DNA of 64,000 nucleotides from JAAFHB01 sp942493325 (lineage in GTDB: Bacteria > Bacteroidota > Bacteroidia > Bacteroidales > Prolixibacteraceae): positions 6,572,001 to 6,636,000 of the forward strand of contig OW818689.1 in assembly GCA_942493325.1 (NCBI GenBank), given 5' to 3'. Shown here piece after piece: positions 45,188 through 52,439 of this stretch. Numbering within the stretch: position 1 is the first letter of the stretch; every line of letters starts with the position of its first letter. The position numbers and the translations under genes were made by a program. The notes below the pieces were generated by a model that did not search any database, was not told where the DNA came from, and saw nothing but the letters and a program-made list of their open reading frames with translations.

Positions 45188-45356
45188 ATTTTTTAATTAT
45201 TTCTTCCACTTTTTCATGAGGTATCGTATTTCCCTGCTCTAATTGCAATAATCCTTCTTCTACCTTTTCCATAAAAACCAGTTTTTCGAGTAATTTTTCC
45301 AACTCAAAATCCTGAGGTAATGTTTTCAGTGCTTCAATCACATATTCTTTTTTCAT
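45183..45356 (-). CDS. Antitoxin of the deleted ParE
   Basis: 57 aa from ATG 45356: MKKEYVIEALKTLPQDFELE then LVFMEKVEEGLLQLEQGNTI and EKVEEIIKKW. Helical, acidic, matching antitoxins that precede ParE/RelE toxins in Bacteroidota. A longer reading to 45461 is rejected because it runs into the MITE-like element. Frame intact. Confidence 0.7.
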   Translation of the reverse strand: MKKEYVIEALKTLPQDFELEKLLEKLVFMEKVEEGLLQLEQGNTIPHEKVEEIIKKW

Positions 45357-45416
45357 TCTAAAAGGTATTAAACAATTTTTGATGCATAAAGATATGACGA
45401 ATTTACGAATTCTTCG

Positions 45417-45567
45417 CTCCCCCTCGTTTGCAACGAGGGGTTTGTTGTTTTGAGTTTGCAACTCTTTCTATGGCTTCTTTAATACGATTGCTTTCTGAAA
45501 CCGATTAATTAATGGAATGTCGTTACAAACGACCGACAGCTTCCCCCTCGTTACAAACGAGGGGGAG
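45417..45567. repeat. MITE-like element, copy 2 (151 bp)
   Basis: Same inverted-repeat ends and core as 41056-41221, but without the internal CCCCGCTGCGCGGGG hairpin block, which explains the shorter length. Confidence 0.85.
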
Positions 45568-45571
45568 GATT

Positions 45572-45842
45572 AGCCGGGTAAAATAAGGTTTAAAGGAACG
45601 GCTGTGGTGCGAATTAACCCAAATCAGATGTCTTAAAAACCTTATTTTTTAAGAAAAAACCTCAGTAGATATTGAATAACTAATTTAACCAAACCTTATT
45701 ACCTTATTCCATGATCTGAGATTACGTATTAAACTGCCTGCCCCTATTTGTCCCTTCCTATCCCGTTGTATCGGGGGTTTTTGCAGGAAGAATCGGAGGA
45801 TTAGATCATAGATTAGGTGTTACTAAAAATATGAAACAGGTC
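45572..45842. repeat. AAATAAGG palindrome, third full copy, and flanks
   Basis: 45572-45710 is a palindrome: AAATAAGGTTTAAAG and CCTTATTTTTTAAG, with CCTCAGTAGA and AACCTTATTACCTTATT at the far end. Then CCTGCCCC-type repeats and AGGTGTTACT (45821-45830) close to the fragment at 45843. Confidence 0.7.
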
Positions 45843-45977
45843 TTATAAAAAATTGTTCCATTTCTGATCATCGTTTTTATCGTCTTCGATGATTTGGTTG
45901 TTGTTTGCAGCATAAAACTGTTCGTCTTCTGTCAAATGAAAGAATTCCTCCCAATTGACGTTTTTGTCGTCAGCATT
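45843..45977 (-). pseudogene. Acidic C-terminal gene fragment
   Basis: Minus-strand frame reads NADDKNVNWEEFFHLTEDEQ then FYAANNQIIEDDKNDDQKWN and NFL-stop. It reads like the end of a real protein, cut on its 5' side by the GGATTCCACGGATT repeat. Family not recognised; possibly an antitoxin or small regulator tail. Confidence 0.4.
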
Positions 45978-46124
45978 TAAAAAGGATTCCACGGATTTAT
46001 AACGGATTCCATTTAAAAAGGATTCCGCGGATTAAAACGGATTACACGGATTCTTACAAAGAGAGGTGTTGCTCCTGGATAAAAAATGTCTTCAGAGTTT
46101 ATTAAACTACCACCAATTTCTTGT
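45978..46124. repeat. Boundary repeat next to the HEPN/MNT module
   Basis: GGATTCC and CGGATTACACGG blocks, then GGTGTTGCTCC ... AGAGTTTATT (46066-46104), ending 21 bases before the HEPN stop codon. No gene seen. Confidence 0.7.
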
Positions 46125-46511
46125 TTAGCCTATATGGTGTGCTATTCTCAGCATGATAGATTCGCAAAAATTAATAAAATCATTTATTTCAGAAACCGTC
46201 GGCTTGCCATGCGGCAGAAGTCCCAAATCACCCGGATATCTGGCATCAATATAAACTTCGTTGATGGTTCCAAGCAGAATTTCTTCGGGTACTGAAAGTG
46301 TTATTTTTGCATTAAATTGTAACCGAATTAGGTCATGAGATTTAATTGCTGGTTTATCCAATTCTTCAATCACCGCCTTGAAGCATTTTTCTAAACACTG
46401 CTGGCAATGAAAAGCTGATAAATTGGTGAGTCTGTCATCACCTTTCAATAGTTTGGATGCGAGCAAGTCATCTTCAGCAGCTGTGAGCCAATCCTAAGTT
46501 GTCTGCTTCAT
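46125..46511 (-). pseudogene. HEPN-domain gene with stop at codon 6
   Basis: From ATG 46511 the frame reads MKQTT-stop-DWLTAAEDDLLASKLLKGDD ... FHCQQCLEKCFKAVIEELDK ... KSHDLIRLQFNAKITLSVPE ... FINFCESIM. The body is a HEPN domain (the helix with FHCQQCLEKCFKAVI and the KSHDL region are typical). The TAG at 46496-46494 interrupts it just after the start; a restart at TTG 46466 would drop the first helix. The gene overlaps the MNT gene by 38 bases. Confidence 0.75.
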
Positions 46512-46836
46512 AGATAACTGTTCCTGTATTGATTATTTCCTTTTTAAAGCCACTGTTTAGTTGAATAAACCGATCATACATTGGTTTTGTATGTACGATC
46601 AGGTCAATGTCAGCATACTTTCGTAAGGTATTAAGGGCGTTTGCAATTTTAAGCTTAATTTCCATTTTTTGAGCAAATGAATCAGGTACATAAGTGTCGT
46701 TTGTAACAACGAGCAGATCAATATCGCTATCGTCTGTCTGGGTCCCCTTCGCATACGATCCAAACAAGACAACCTTGCTTACATTTGAATGTTGCAATGA
46801 GAGGGTAATCTGTCTTATTAAATCTGTCTTGTTCAT
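46474..46836 (-). CDS. MNT-domain nucleotidyltransferase (antitoxin of HEPN pair)
   Basis: 120 aa. GSYAKGTQTDDSDIDLLVV gives the GSx(10)DxD catalytic motif, followed by the third acid in DIDLIVHTKPMYD. In MNT/HEPN pairs the nucleotidyltransferase counteracts the HEPN RNase by adding nucleotides to it. The C-terminus has nine extra residues (LGLAHSC region) that overlap the HEPN gene. Intact, while the HEPN partner carries a nonsense codon. Confidence 0.85.
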   Translation of the reverse strand: MNKTDLIRQITLSLQHSNVSKVVLFGSYAKGTQTDDSDIDLLVVTNDTYVPDSFAQKMEIKLKIANALNTLRKYADIDLIVHTKPMYDRFIQLNSGFKKEIINTGTVIYEADNLGLAHSC

Positions 46837-47017
46837 AATGCTAAAGTAATAATATTAAAAACAAATTACACGAATTAAAACGAATTACATTAAAAGCAAA
46901 TTACACAAATTTCCTTCGGCTGCGCTCAGGAACCATCCTTCGACTGTGCTCAGGAACCGGGGAATTTAGCACGCTGATCTTCGATTCACGAATTCAAGTT
47001 TGGGTATTGCTCCCCGA
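46837..47017. repeat. Repeat fragments between HEPN/MNT modules
   Basis: ACGAATTAAAACGAATTAC-type blocks, two CTCAGGAACC pieces (46927, 46951 region) and GGGTATTGCTCCC (47004-47016) abutting the next module. No gene seen. Confidence 0.65.
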
Positions 47018-47482
47018 TTATTCAATCCAGTTTCTTGCAGTAAGAAAGTCATGCATGTAATTAATGTTTTCCCTCAATTGTATAGTAAGCTCAATTACTT
47101 CAGGTACAAGATCGCGGATTGCTTCCGGGATATACTCATGAGCAATTTGATTTCTCATATCGCGAATTCCAATCATCTGATTGGCAGAGAGGATCATCCT
47201 GATTTTCTCGCCTGTATTCATCAAATCGATAAATGGCACAAACGGCTCATGGAGCAACATCCATGTTGTACGGATGATTTTCTGTGTAAATAAGTCTGAA
47301 GTCCTGTTGAATTTCGATGTTAACGAGTCAAATGATTCCTGTTCTTCAAAAGTATATTCCGTCTTAATTCCGATTGCATTGCATTTTTCCACCGACTGAA
47401 ACAGCGTTTCTACCGCGGATTGGAGCATACTCCATTCACCTTGAAGTAATTGCCTGAGTTGTTCGTCATTGCCATTTTTCAT
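47018..47482 (-). CDS. HEPN-domain RNase toxin partner
   Basis: 154 aa, helical throughout. Contains RDMRNQIAHEY near 107-117, the Rx(4-6)H motif of active HEPN RNases (Arg-Asn-x3-His). Other landmarks: QSAVETLFQSVEKC, TTWMLLHEPFVPFIDLMNTG. Overlaps the MNT gene by 4 bases. Catalytic motif intact, so a functional MNT/HEPN pair is likely. Confidence 0.82.
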   Translation of the reverse strand: MKNGNDEQLRQLLQGEWSMLQSAVETLFQSVEKCNAIGIKTEYTFEEQESFDSLTSKFNRTSDLFTQKIIRTTWMLLHEPFVPFIDLMNTGEKIRMILSANQMIGIRDMRNQIAHEYIPEAIRDLVPEVIELTIQLRENINYMHDFLTARNWIE

Positions 47483-47766
47483 AAGATAACAGCATTTGAT
47501 TTGATCAGTTGCCCGAACAGGGATTGGTCGTCATGTGTAAAATTAACGAGGTCGATTTTCTGCCATCCGAATTTTTTATAAAATTCGATTCGGATGGTTC
47601 TGAAGATTCTTTTGTCGACAAGCGTATCGGAAAGTACCAACAGATCGATATCTCCGCCAAAAGCTGAATCATTTGTACGCGAACCAAACAAATAAATCAG
47701 GGAACCTGGTACTTTTTCATTTATTGTTTGTTTAAAAAATCGGATCATGGCCGTATCTAACCTCAT
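47479..47766 (-). CDS. MNT-domain nucleotidyltransferase
   Basis: 95 aa from ATG 47766 (MRLDTAMIRFFKQTINEKVP). Motif GSRTNDSAFGGDIDLLVLS (GS then DxD), third acid in KIDLVNFTHDD. A longer reading from 47802 adds a hydrophobic stretch without family match. A TATCTTTA box (one mismatch) lies just upstream of the preferred start. Coupled with the HEPN gene (4-base overlap). Confidence 0.85.
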   Translation of the reverse strand: MRLDTAMIRFFKQTINEKVPGSLIYLFGSRTNDSAFGGDIDLLVLSDTLVDKRIFRTIRIEFYKKFGWQKIDLVNFTHDDQSLFGQLIKSNAVIL

Positions 47767-47889
47767 TTTTTGTTTTAAAGATACAGAAAATACGAATAAC
47801 ATTAAAAACGGATTCCATTTAAAACGGATTACACGGATTTATAAAGGAATTACGAATTACCAATTACGAATTACCAATTACGAATTACG
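47767..47889. other. Short repeat-rich gap
   Basis: ACGGATTACACGGATTT and AATTACGAATTACC arrays. No gene seen. Confidence 0.6.
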
Positions 47890-48060
47890 CTCCCCCTCGT
47901 TTGCAACGAGGGGTTTGTTGTTTTGAGTTTGCAACTCTTTCTACGGCTTCTTTAATACGATTGCTTTCTGAAACCGATTAATTAATGGAATGTCGTTATA
48001 AACGACCGACAGTTTCCCCCTCCCCGCTGCGCGGGGCCGGCTGTTACAAACGAGGGGGAG
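47890..48060. repeat. MITE-like element, copy 3 (171 bp)
   Basis: Same ends and core as 41056-41221, including the internal CCCCGCTGCGCGGGG hairpin. Small differences near GTCGTTATAAACGACCG. Confidence 0.85.
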
Positions 48061-48321
48061 GATTACGGTGGCTGTGCGTATGGGTTTTCTACTGAGGTAG
48101 CCGGGTAAAATAAGGTTTAAAGAAAGAACAGCCTGCCCCGGGAATCGGGGAATTACACGAAACGAAGTTCGACTGCCTGTCCCGAGAATCGGGGGATTCG
48201 TTCACAGTTTGGTGTTGCTGAAAATGCTAATTACGCGAATTTTAGCGAATTACTCGGATTCTTACAAAGAGAGGTGTTGCTTGGGGATAAAAAATGGCTT
48301 CAGAGTTTATTATACTTATTT
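48061..48321. repeat. Repeat zone next to the DUF4160/DUF2442 module
   Basis: Half-copy of the AAATAAGG family (48064-48122) and a GGTGTTGCTTGG ... AGAGTTTATT boundary repeat (48273-48310) ending 12 bases before the DUF2442 stop. No gene seen. Confidence 0.75.
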
Positions 48322-48555
48322 TTATAAGAGTCCTTCCACCAGGATATCTTCATCGAGGTCTTCCCAATGTATTCCTTCACCATCGCCAATAAATCTCCAG
48401 TTGTTCCTTTGTGCATCAGTGGCATCCCGGAGTGAAGGGAACCAGTTTAAAGGAACAGAAAGTTCGCGTCCATCATCTAAAATGAGGTACATTTTAATGT
48501 CGTCGAACCAAATATTTACAGCATTAGTTGATTTAGTAATTTGTAAAACGCTCAT
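48322..48555 (-). CDS. DUF2442 protein
   Basis: 77 aa from ATG 48555 (MSVLQITKSTNAVNIWFDDI). DUF2442 signature: DGRELSVPLNWFPSL, ATDAQRNNWRFIGDGEGIHW and EDILVEGLL. Usually encoded with a DUF4160 protein, as here, in a putative TA or regulatory pair; biochemical role unknown. Overlaps the upstream gene by 23 bases. Intact. Confidence 0.85.
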   Translation of the reverse strand: MSVLQITKSTNAVNIWFDDIKMYLILDDGRELSVPLNWFPSLRDATDAQRNNWRFIGDGEGIHWEDLDEDILVEGLL

Positions 48556-48769
48556 CCCATTTTGCTTTAAAAAGTTCAATATTTTCCAAAACTAACTTTC
48601 TGATTTCATTTAACTCACCTGCATTAAATCTTTTGGATCTAAGCAATTCTGCATTTTTCAGCGAGAACTTTGCCGTACATCTGTTTTTTTCAACGTGAAT
48701 ATGCGGAGGATGGTGGTCATTTATATAAAAGAAGAACCGATATCCGCTAATTCTTAAAATTGTAGGCAT
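48533..48769 (-). CDS. DUF4160 protein
   Basis: 78 aa. MPTILRISGYRFFFYINDHH then PPHIHVEKNRCTAKFSLKNA: the YxNDHxPPHIHV motif defines DUF4160. Ends with a helical part KLVLENIELFKAKWDERF. First gene of the pair with DUF2442. A perfect TATCTTTG box lies 12-19 bases upstream. Confidence 0.85.
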   Translation of the reverse strand: MPTILRISGYRFFFYINDHHPPHIHVEKNRCTAKFSLKNAELLRSKRFNAGELNEIRKLVLENIELFKAKWDERFTNY

Positions 48770-48780
48770 ATTCTTTATTT

Positions 48781-48788
48781 CAAAGATA
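48781..48788 (-). promoter_or_regulatory. -7 box of the DUF4160/DUF2442 pair
   Basis: Minus-strand TATCTTTG (perfect TAnnTTTG) close to the start codon; implies a very short leader. No -33 TTG found. Confidence 0.4.
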
Positions 48789-49065
48789 ATGAAATTTCAC
48801 TATAATGAATTCGTGGTATGCTGAAAAGATTTCACGAATTTCCTTCGGCTGCGCTCAGGAACCATCCTTCGGCTGCGCTCAGGAACCAAATATGAATTAC
48901 GAATCATTAAATTACGAATTACGAATAATTACGATTTACGATTTACGATTTACGATTTACGATTAATGAGAGGTGTTGCTACGGGATAAAAAATGTCTTC
49001 AAAGTTTATTGTCTCCAGAGAATGAAGGTGCAGCGTACCGTTAATAGTTATAGATTAAGGATACG
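48789..49065. repeat. Boundary repeat next to the AbiE module
   Basis: CTCAGGAACC pieces, AATTACGATTTACG arrays, GGTGTTGCTACGG ... AAGTTTATT (48972-49010) and GGTGCAGCGTACC (49027-49039), ending about 56 bases before the toxin stop. No gene seen. Confidence 0.75.
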
Positions 49066-49505
49066 TCAAAAATTAACTTTAATACATTCTTTCAGGTAAG
49101 CTTCAATTTGAAGGGGCGTCACTTTGTATTTAGGCATTAAATGATCGAAGTCGTTATCGATGAAAAAACGAGAACTATCTGTCAACATGGCCAGTAAATT
49201 TTTGGTTGATAAAATGTGTTCAGAATAATTTAAAGATAAGTTTATCACTTGTTTTAAATTTATTCCATGCTGAAGTATGGAGTAAATATCGTAATAATCC
49301 CTAAAATTACTCCGGCGAAGCAATACCTCCATTTTCATGGCACCTATAGCCTCAATATCAGCCAGCCATAAATTATCCTTTAAATGAACCGGTTATTTAA
49401 CTGCAAAGACAGAGCCGTTCCTCCTACAAGAAAATAAGGTTTTATACATTCAAGGATGGTAATCTTGTCGAATAGCTTATTGGTATGTGGAGCTAATGCG
49501 GTCAT
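49066..49505 (-). pseudogene. AbiEii-type toxin gene with internal deletion
   Basis: From ATG 49505 the frame reads MTALAPHTNKLFDKITILEC then PYFLVGGTALSLQLNNRFI-stop, the normal start of AbiEii/AbiGii nucleotidyltransferase toxins. A second frame continues KDNLWLADIEAIGAMKMEVL then RRSNFRDYYDIYSILQHGIN to the end. The central part with the catalytic acids (SxDLDFF-type region) is missing, so the protein is dead. The 90 C-terminal codons remain open. Confidence 0.85.
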
Positions 49506-49538
49506 CTGAATTTATTAATATGCTGACTAATACTACTT

Positions 49539-49721
49539 TTAATATAATAACTTATTAATATCTTCGATATCTAAATATATTAAGGTTTTTTCAATCAAAA
49601 TATCATCAGGGATTGGAGTTTCCTGACTCATATTAAACGACCAAAAACAGTTTCGTTCGATCAACTTTTTGCTTAATATTTCCTTATCAGCATTCATATA
49701 TTTTTTTGTATTAACAAACAT
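49539..49721 (-). CDS. Small antitoxin-like partner of the AbiEii remnant
   Basis: 60 aa, or 52 aa from Met9 (MNADKEILSKKLIERNCFWS). Continues SQETPIPDDILIEKTLIYLD and ends DINKLLY. I recall very similar short proteins encoded directly before AbiEii-type genes in Bacteroidota. Frame intact although the toxin is deleted. A perfect TAACTTTG box lies at 49781-49788. Confidence 0.7.
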   Translation of the reverse strand: MFVNTKKYMNADKEILSKKLIERNCFWSFNMSQETPIPDDILIEKTLIYLDIEDINKLLY

Positions 49722-49780
49722 TTGACCAATTCACAGCTTTACCGGAAGGTAGGCCGGGAACGAATCTGCCTGCTTTTGAA

Positions 49781-49788
49781 CAAAGTTA
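49781..49788 (-). promoter_or_regulatory. -7 box of the AbiE module
   Basis: Minus-strand TAACTTTG is a perfect TAnnTTTG about 60 bases before the first start codon. A TTG 15 bases upstream is a weak -33 candidate. Confidence 0.4.
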
Positions 49789-49924
49789 GTGAAATATACG
49801 AATCAAGGATTGAATTCCTTGAATGATTAGGTGTTGCGAAAATATGAATTCCATTTAAAACGGATTCCGCGGATTAAAACGGATTTAGCTTCGCTGATCT
49901 TCGATTCACGGATTCGTTCATAGT
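49789..49924. repeat. Repeat fragments downstream of ugd
   Basis: AGGTGTTGCG (49830 region), GGATTCCGCGGATT and TTTAGATGTTGC (49924 region) abutting the 3' end of the UDP-glucose dehydrogenase gene. No gene seen. Confidence 0.6.
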
Positions 49925-51337
49925 TTAGATGTTGCTTGTATTCGCTTTTCCTATGCTTTTATAATCGAAGCCGATTTCCTTCATCTTTACATCATCAAGA
50001 ATATTACGGCCATCAAATATAAATGCTGGTTTAAGCATTTTACTGTAAACAAGTTGCCAGTTGTAAGATTTAAACTCATCCCATTCTGTCAGAATAGCAA
50101 TCGCATGCGCATCTGCCATGGCTGAATAGGGATCGGAATGAATGTGTATTAAATGCCCCAATTCTGAAGAATTGCCGGTAAAGGATTCATCAGCTACATT
50201 TTGAATATCTCTCAGGATATTTTCCTTTGTTACCTTGGGATCGTAGATATGTACTTCGGCACGATCTTCAATCAATTTTTTGGCAACATATATCGCCGGA
50301 GATTCACGGGTATCGTTGGTATCTTTTTTAAATGCCCAGCCCAGCATTGCAATTTTTTTGCCCGAAACCGTATTAAACAGGGTATCGATGATCTGTTTGG
50401 CAAAGCGGTTTTTCTGGTAATCATTCATTATAATAACCTGCTCCCAGTAAGCGGCCACTTCGGGCAGATTAAAATGCCGGCACAGGTACACCAGATTAAG
50501 TATATCTTTCTGAAAACATGATCCTCCAAATCCTACCGAAGATTTAAGAAATTTAGACCCTATACGGCTGTCTGCCCCAATAGCGGCGGCAATTTCACCG
50601 ATATCGGCACCTGTTCTTTCGCATAAAGCAGATATGGAATTGATACTTGAAATGCGTTGTGCCAGGAAAGCGTTTGCCGTTAACTTGGATAATTCGCTAC
50701 TCCACACATTGGTTTGAAGTATTTTATTTTGCGGAACCCAGCGTGCGTAGATGCTTGTTAAGATTTCAATGGCATTCAGTCCGTCAGGTGTTTGATCGCC
50801 TCCAATCAGTACCCGGTCAGGATGGTGTAAATCGGCGATGGCTGTTCCCTCGGCTAAAAATTCAGGATTGGATAAAACCTGGAATTGCAGTCCTTTGGTA
50901 TTGTTACTTAAAATGGTTTTAATCGATTGTGCAGTCCGCACCGGTAAGGTCGATTTCTCGACTACGATCTTATTTTCTTCAGCCACTTCCGCAATCTGCC
51001 GTGCACAAAGCTCGATGAACTTTAAATCGGCTGCCATCCCTTTTCCAACACCATAGGTCTTCGTCGGGGTGTTGACTGAAATAAAAATAATATCACCACT
51101 GCGGATGGCACCAGCCACATCGGTGGAAAAAAACAGGTTTCTGCCGCGCGTTTGTGCGACAATTTCTTTTAGTCCGGGTTCATAGATTGGCAGGTTTTCG
51201 AGGTTTTCATCGTTCCAGGCTGCAATGCGTTGCGGATTTATATCGACGATGGTTACTTCAATGTCGGGACATTTTTCGGCGATTACCGCCATTGTTGGTC
51301 CGCCTACATATCCGGCACCAATACAGGTTATCTTCAT
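49925..51337 (-). CDS. ugd: UDP-glucose 6-dehydrogenase
   Basis: 470 aa. Oxidises UDP-glucose to UDP-glucuronate with 2 NAD+. NAD site GAGYVGGPT (7-15), VSVNTPTKTYG, VVEKSTLPVRTA, LSNPEFLAEGTA, catalytic Cys274 in GFGGSCFQKDIL, and LGWAFKKDTNDTRESPA in the C-terminal domain. The length and GGP variant resemble the eukaryote-like UGDH form. UDP-glucuronate can feed acidic polysaccharides such as the one encoded at 24-38 kb. Single gene on the minus strand; the flanks are repeats. Confidence 0.93.
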   Translation of the reverse strand: MKITCIGAGYVGGPTMAVIAEKCPDIEVTIVDINPQRIAAWNDENLENLPIYEPGLKEIVAQTRGRNLFFSTDVAGAIRSGDIIFISVNTPTKTYGVGKGMAADLKFIELCARQIAEVAEENKIVVEKSTLPVRTAQSIKTILSNNTKGLQFQVLSNPEFLAEGTAIADLHHPDRVLIGGDQTPDGLNAIEILTSIYARWVPQNKILQTNVWSSELSKLTANAFLAQRISSINSISALCERTGADIGEIAAAIGADSRIGSKFLKSSVGFGGSCFQKDILNLVYLCRHFNLPEVAAYWEQVIIMNDYQKNRFAKQIIDTLFNTVSGKKIAMLGWAFKKDTNDTRESPAIYVAKKLIEDRAEVHIYDPKVTKENILRDIQNVADESFTGNSSELGHLIHIHSDPYSAMADAHAIAILTEWDEFKSYNWQLVYSKMLKPAFIFDGRNILDDVKMKEIGFDYKSIGKANTSNI

Positions 51338-52439
51338 AGATTACGAATTTCACGAATTAAGACGAATTACACGGATTTCCTTCGACTGCGCTCAGGAACC
51401 TTCGGATTACACTGCCTGCCCCGAGAATCGGGGGATTCGTTCACAGTCAGGTGTTGCTGAAAATGAATAATGTCTTCAAAGTTACAGAAACGAAACTTTA
51501 ATTTCACCTGATACGTTTAAGGGTAAAGAAGATAATCAAATTTCAGAAAAAGGTCGTAGGGTAACAAAATGGCGACAAACCTAATTAATGCAAAAGGGGA
51601 TATAAAACACGAATTTCATTCTCACGAATTCTCACGAATTCCAAGAATTCCAAGAATTTAAACGAATGGGTGTTGCTCCATAAACTGTTGACTAAACCGG
51701 TCAGCGGGTCAGTATTGTGAATTCAACTGACATAATAAAATTATTATCCCCGGGTAATAGTTGACGTAATGTTTGAAATGTTATAACGGTGGGAGCTGTT
51801 CTTTGTGGCTTTATAGCGATGCATATCTGTCGCTTTTCTATCGTTAAACAGGTAATGCCCGAAAGAGAAAAAAGTGGTCACCCTTATCCCCGTTTTAACT
51901 CCGGGAATAACCGTTTAATGAAGAAGAGCGGACACGTCTGAAAATTGTAATGATCTCAATAACGCCGCATGAATACTGTATTTTGTGCGTGAATAGTGAG
52001 TATTAAATAGCACTCATTACAAAAACTTTCTTCGGGATTGTTGCTTTTTATGCCCAAAGGAGAATCGTAAAAGTCATATTGTTATACAGCTTCGCCCTCT
52101 CAGTCACACGAAATGACCTCTGAAGTACCGGCTCTGATTTTGGAATTTTGTATCAGGTCGCAATATTAGTTAATTTATTTTAACGGTCCATTGAAAGAAA
52201 TACTAAAATTATTAATTAGATTAGTTCCAAGCCAATTGATCAATTAATTGATTCTCAGTATTCAATATTTTTGTGGATCCATTTTTCAGGAAAATGGCTG
52301 TGCGAAGCAACCTTTAAAGTGCCTGATCTTGGTTATCAATAAGCGTATTTGATGCCATTTTCACATTTAACCGGGGTAATTCCGGATTTATGCCACGGTT
52401 CCCGGAAACTGGTTTTCGAAGTATCCGCATAAGGGGAGT
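51338..52439. other. Long intergenic stretch, few repeats
   Basis: Bases 51338-51670 hold ACGAATTAAGACGAATTACAC, CTCAGGAACC and AGGTGTTGCTG repeats. Bases 51680-52439 contain no gene and no repeat recognised here apart from a few short inverted repeats. Confidence 0.5.

Noticed and set aside
38123..49800. Classical integron
   Set aside because: No IntI-type integrase seen, and the boundary repeats lack GTTRRRY core sites. Only the layout is cassette-like.
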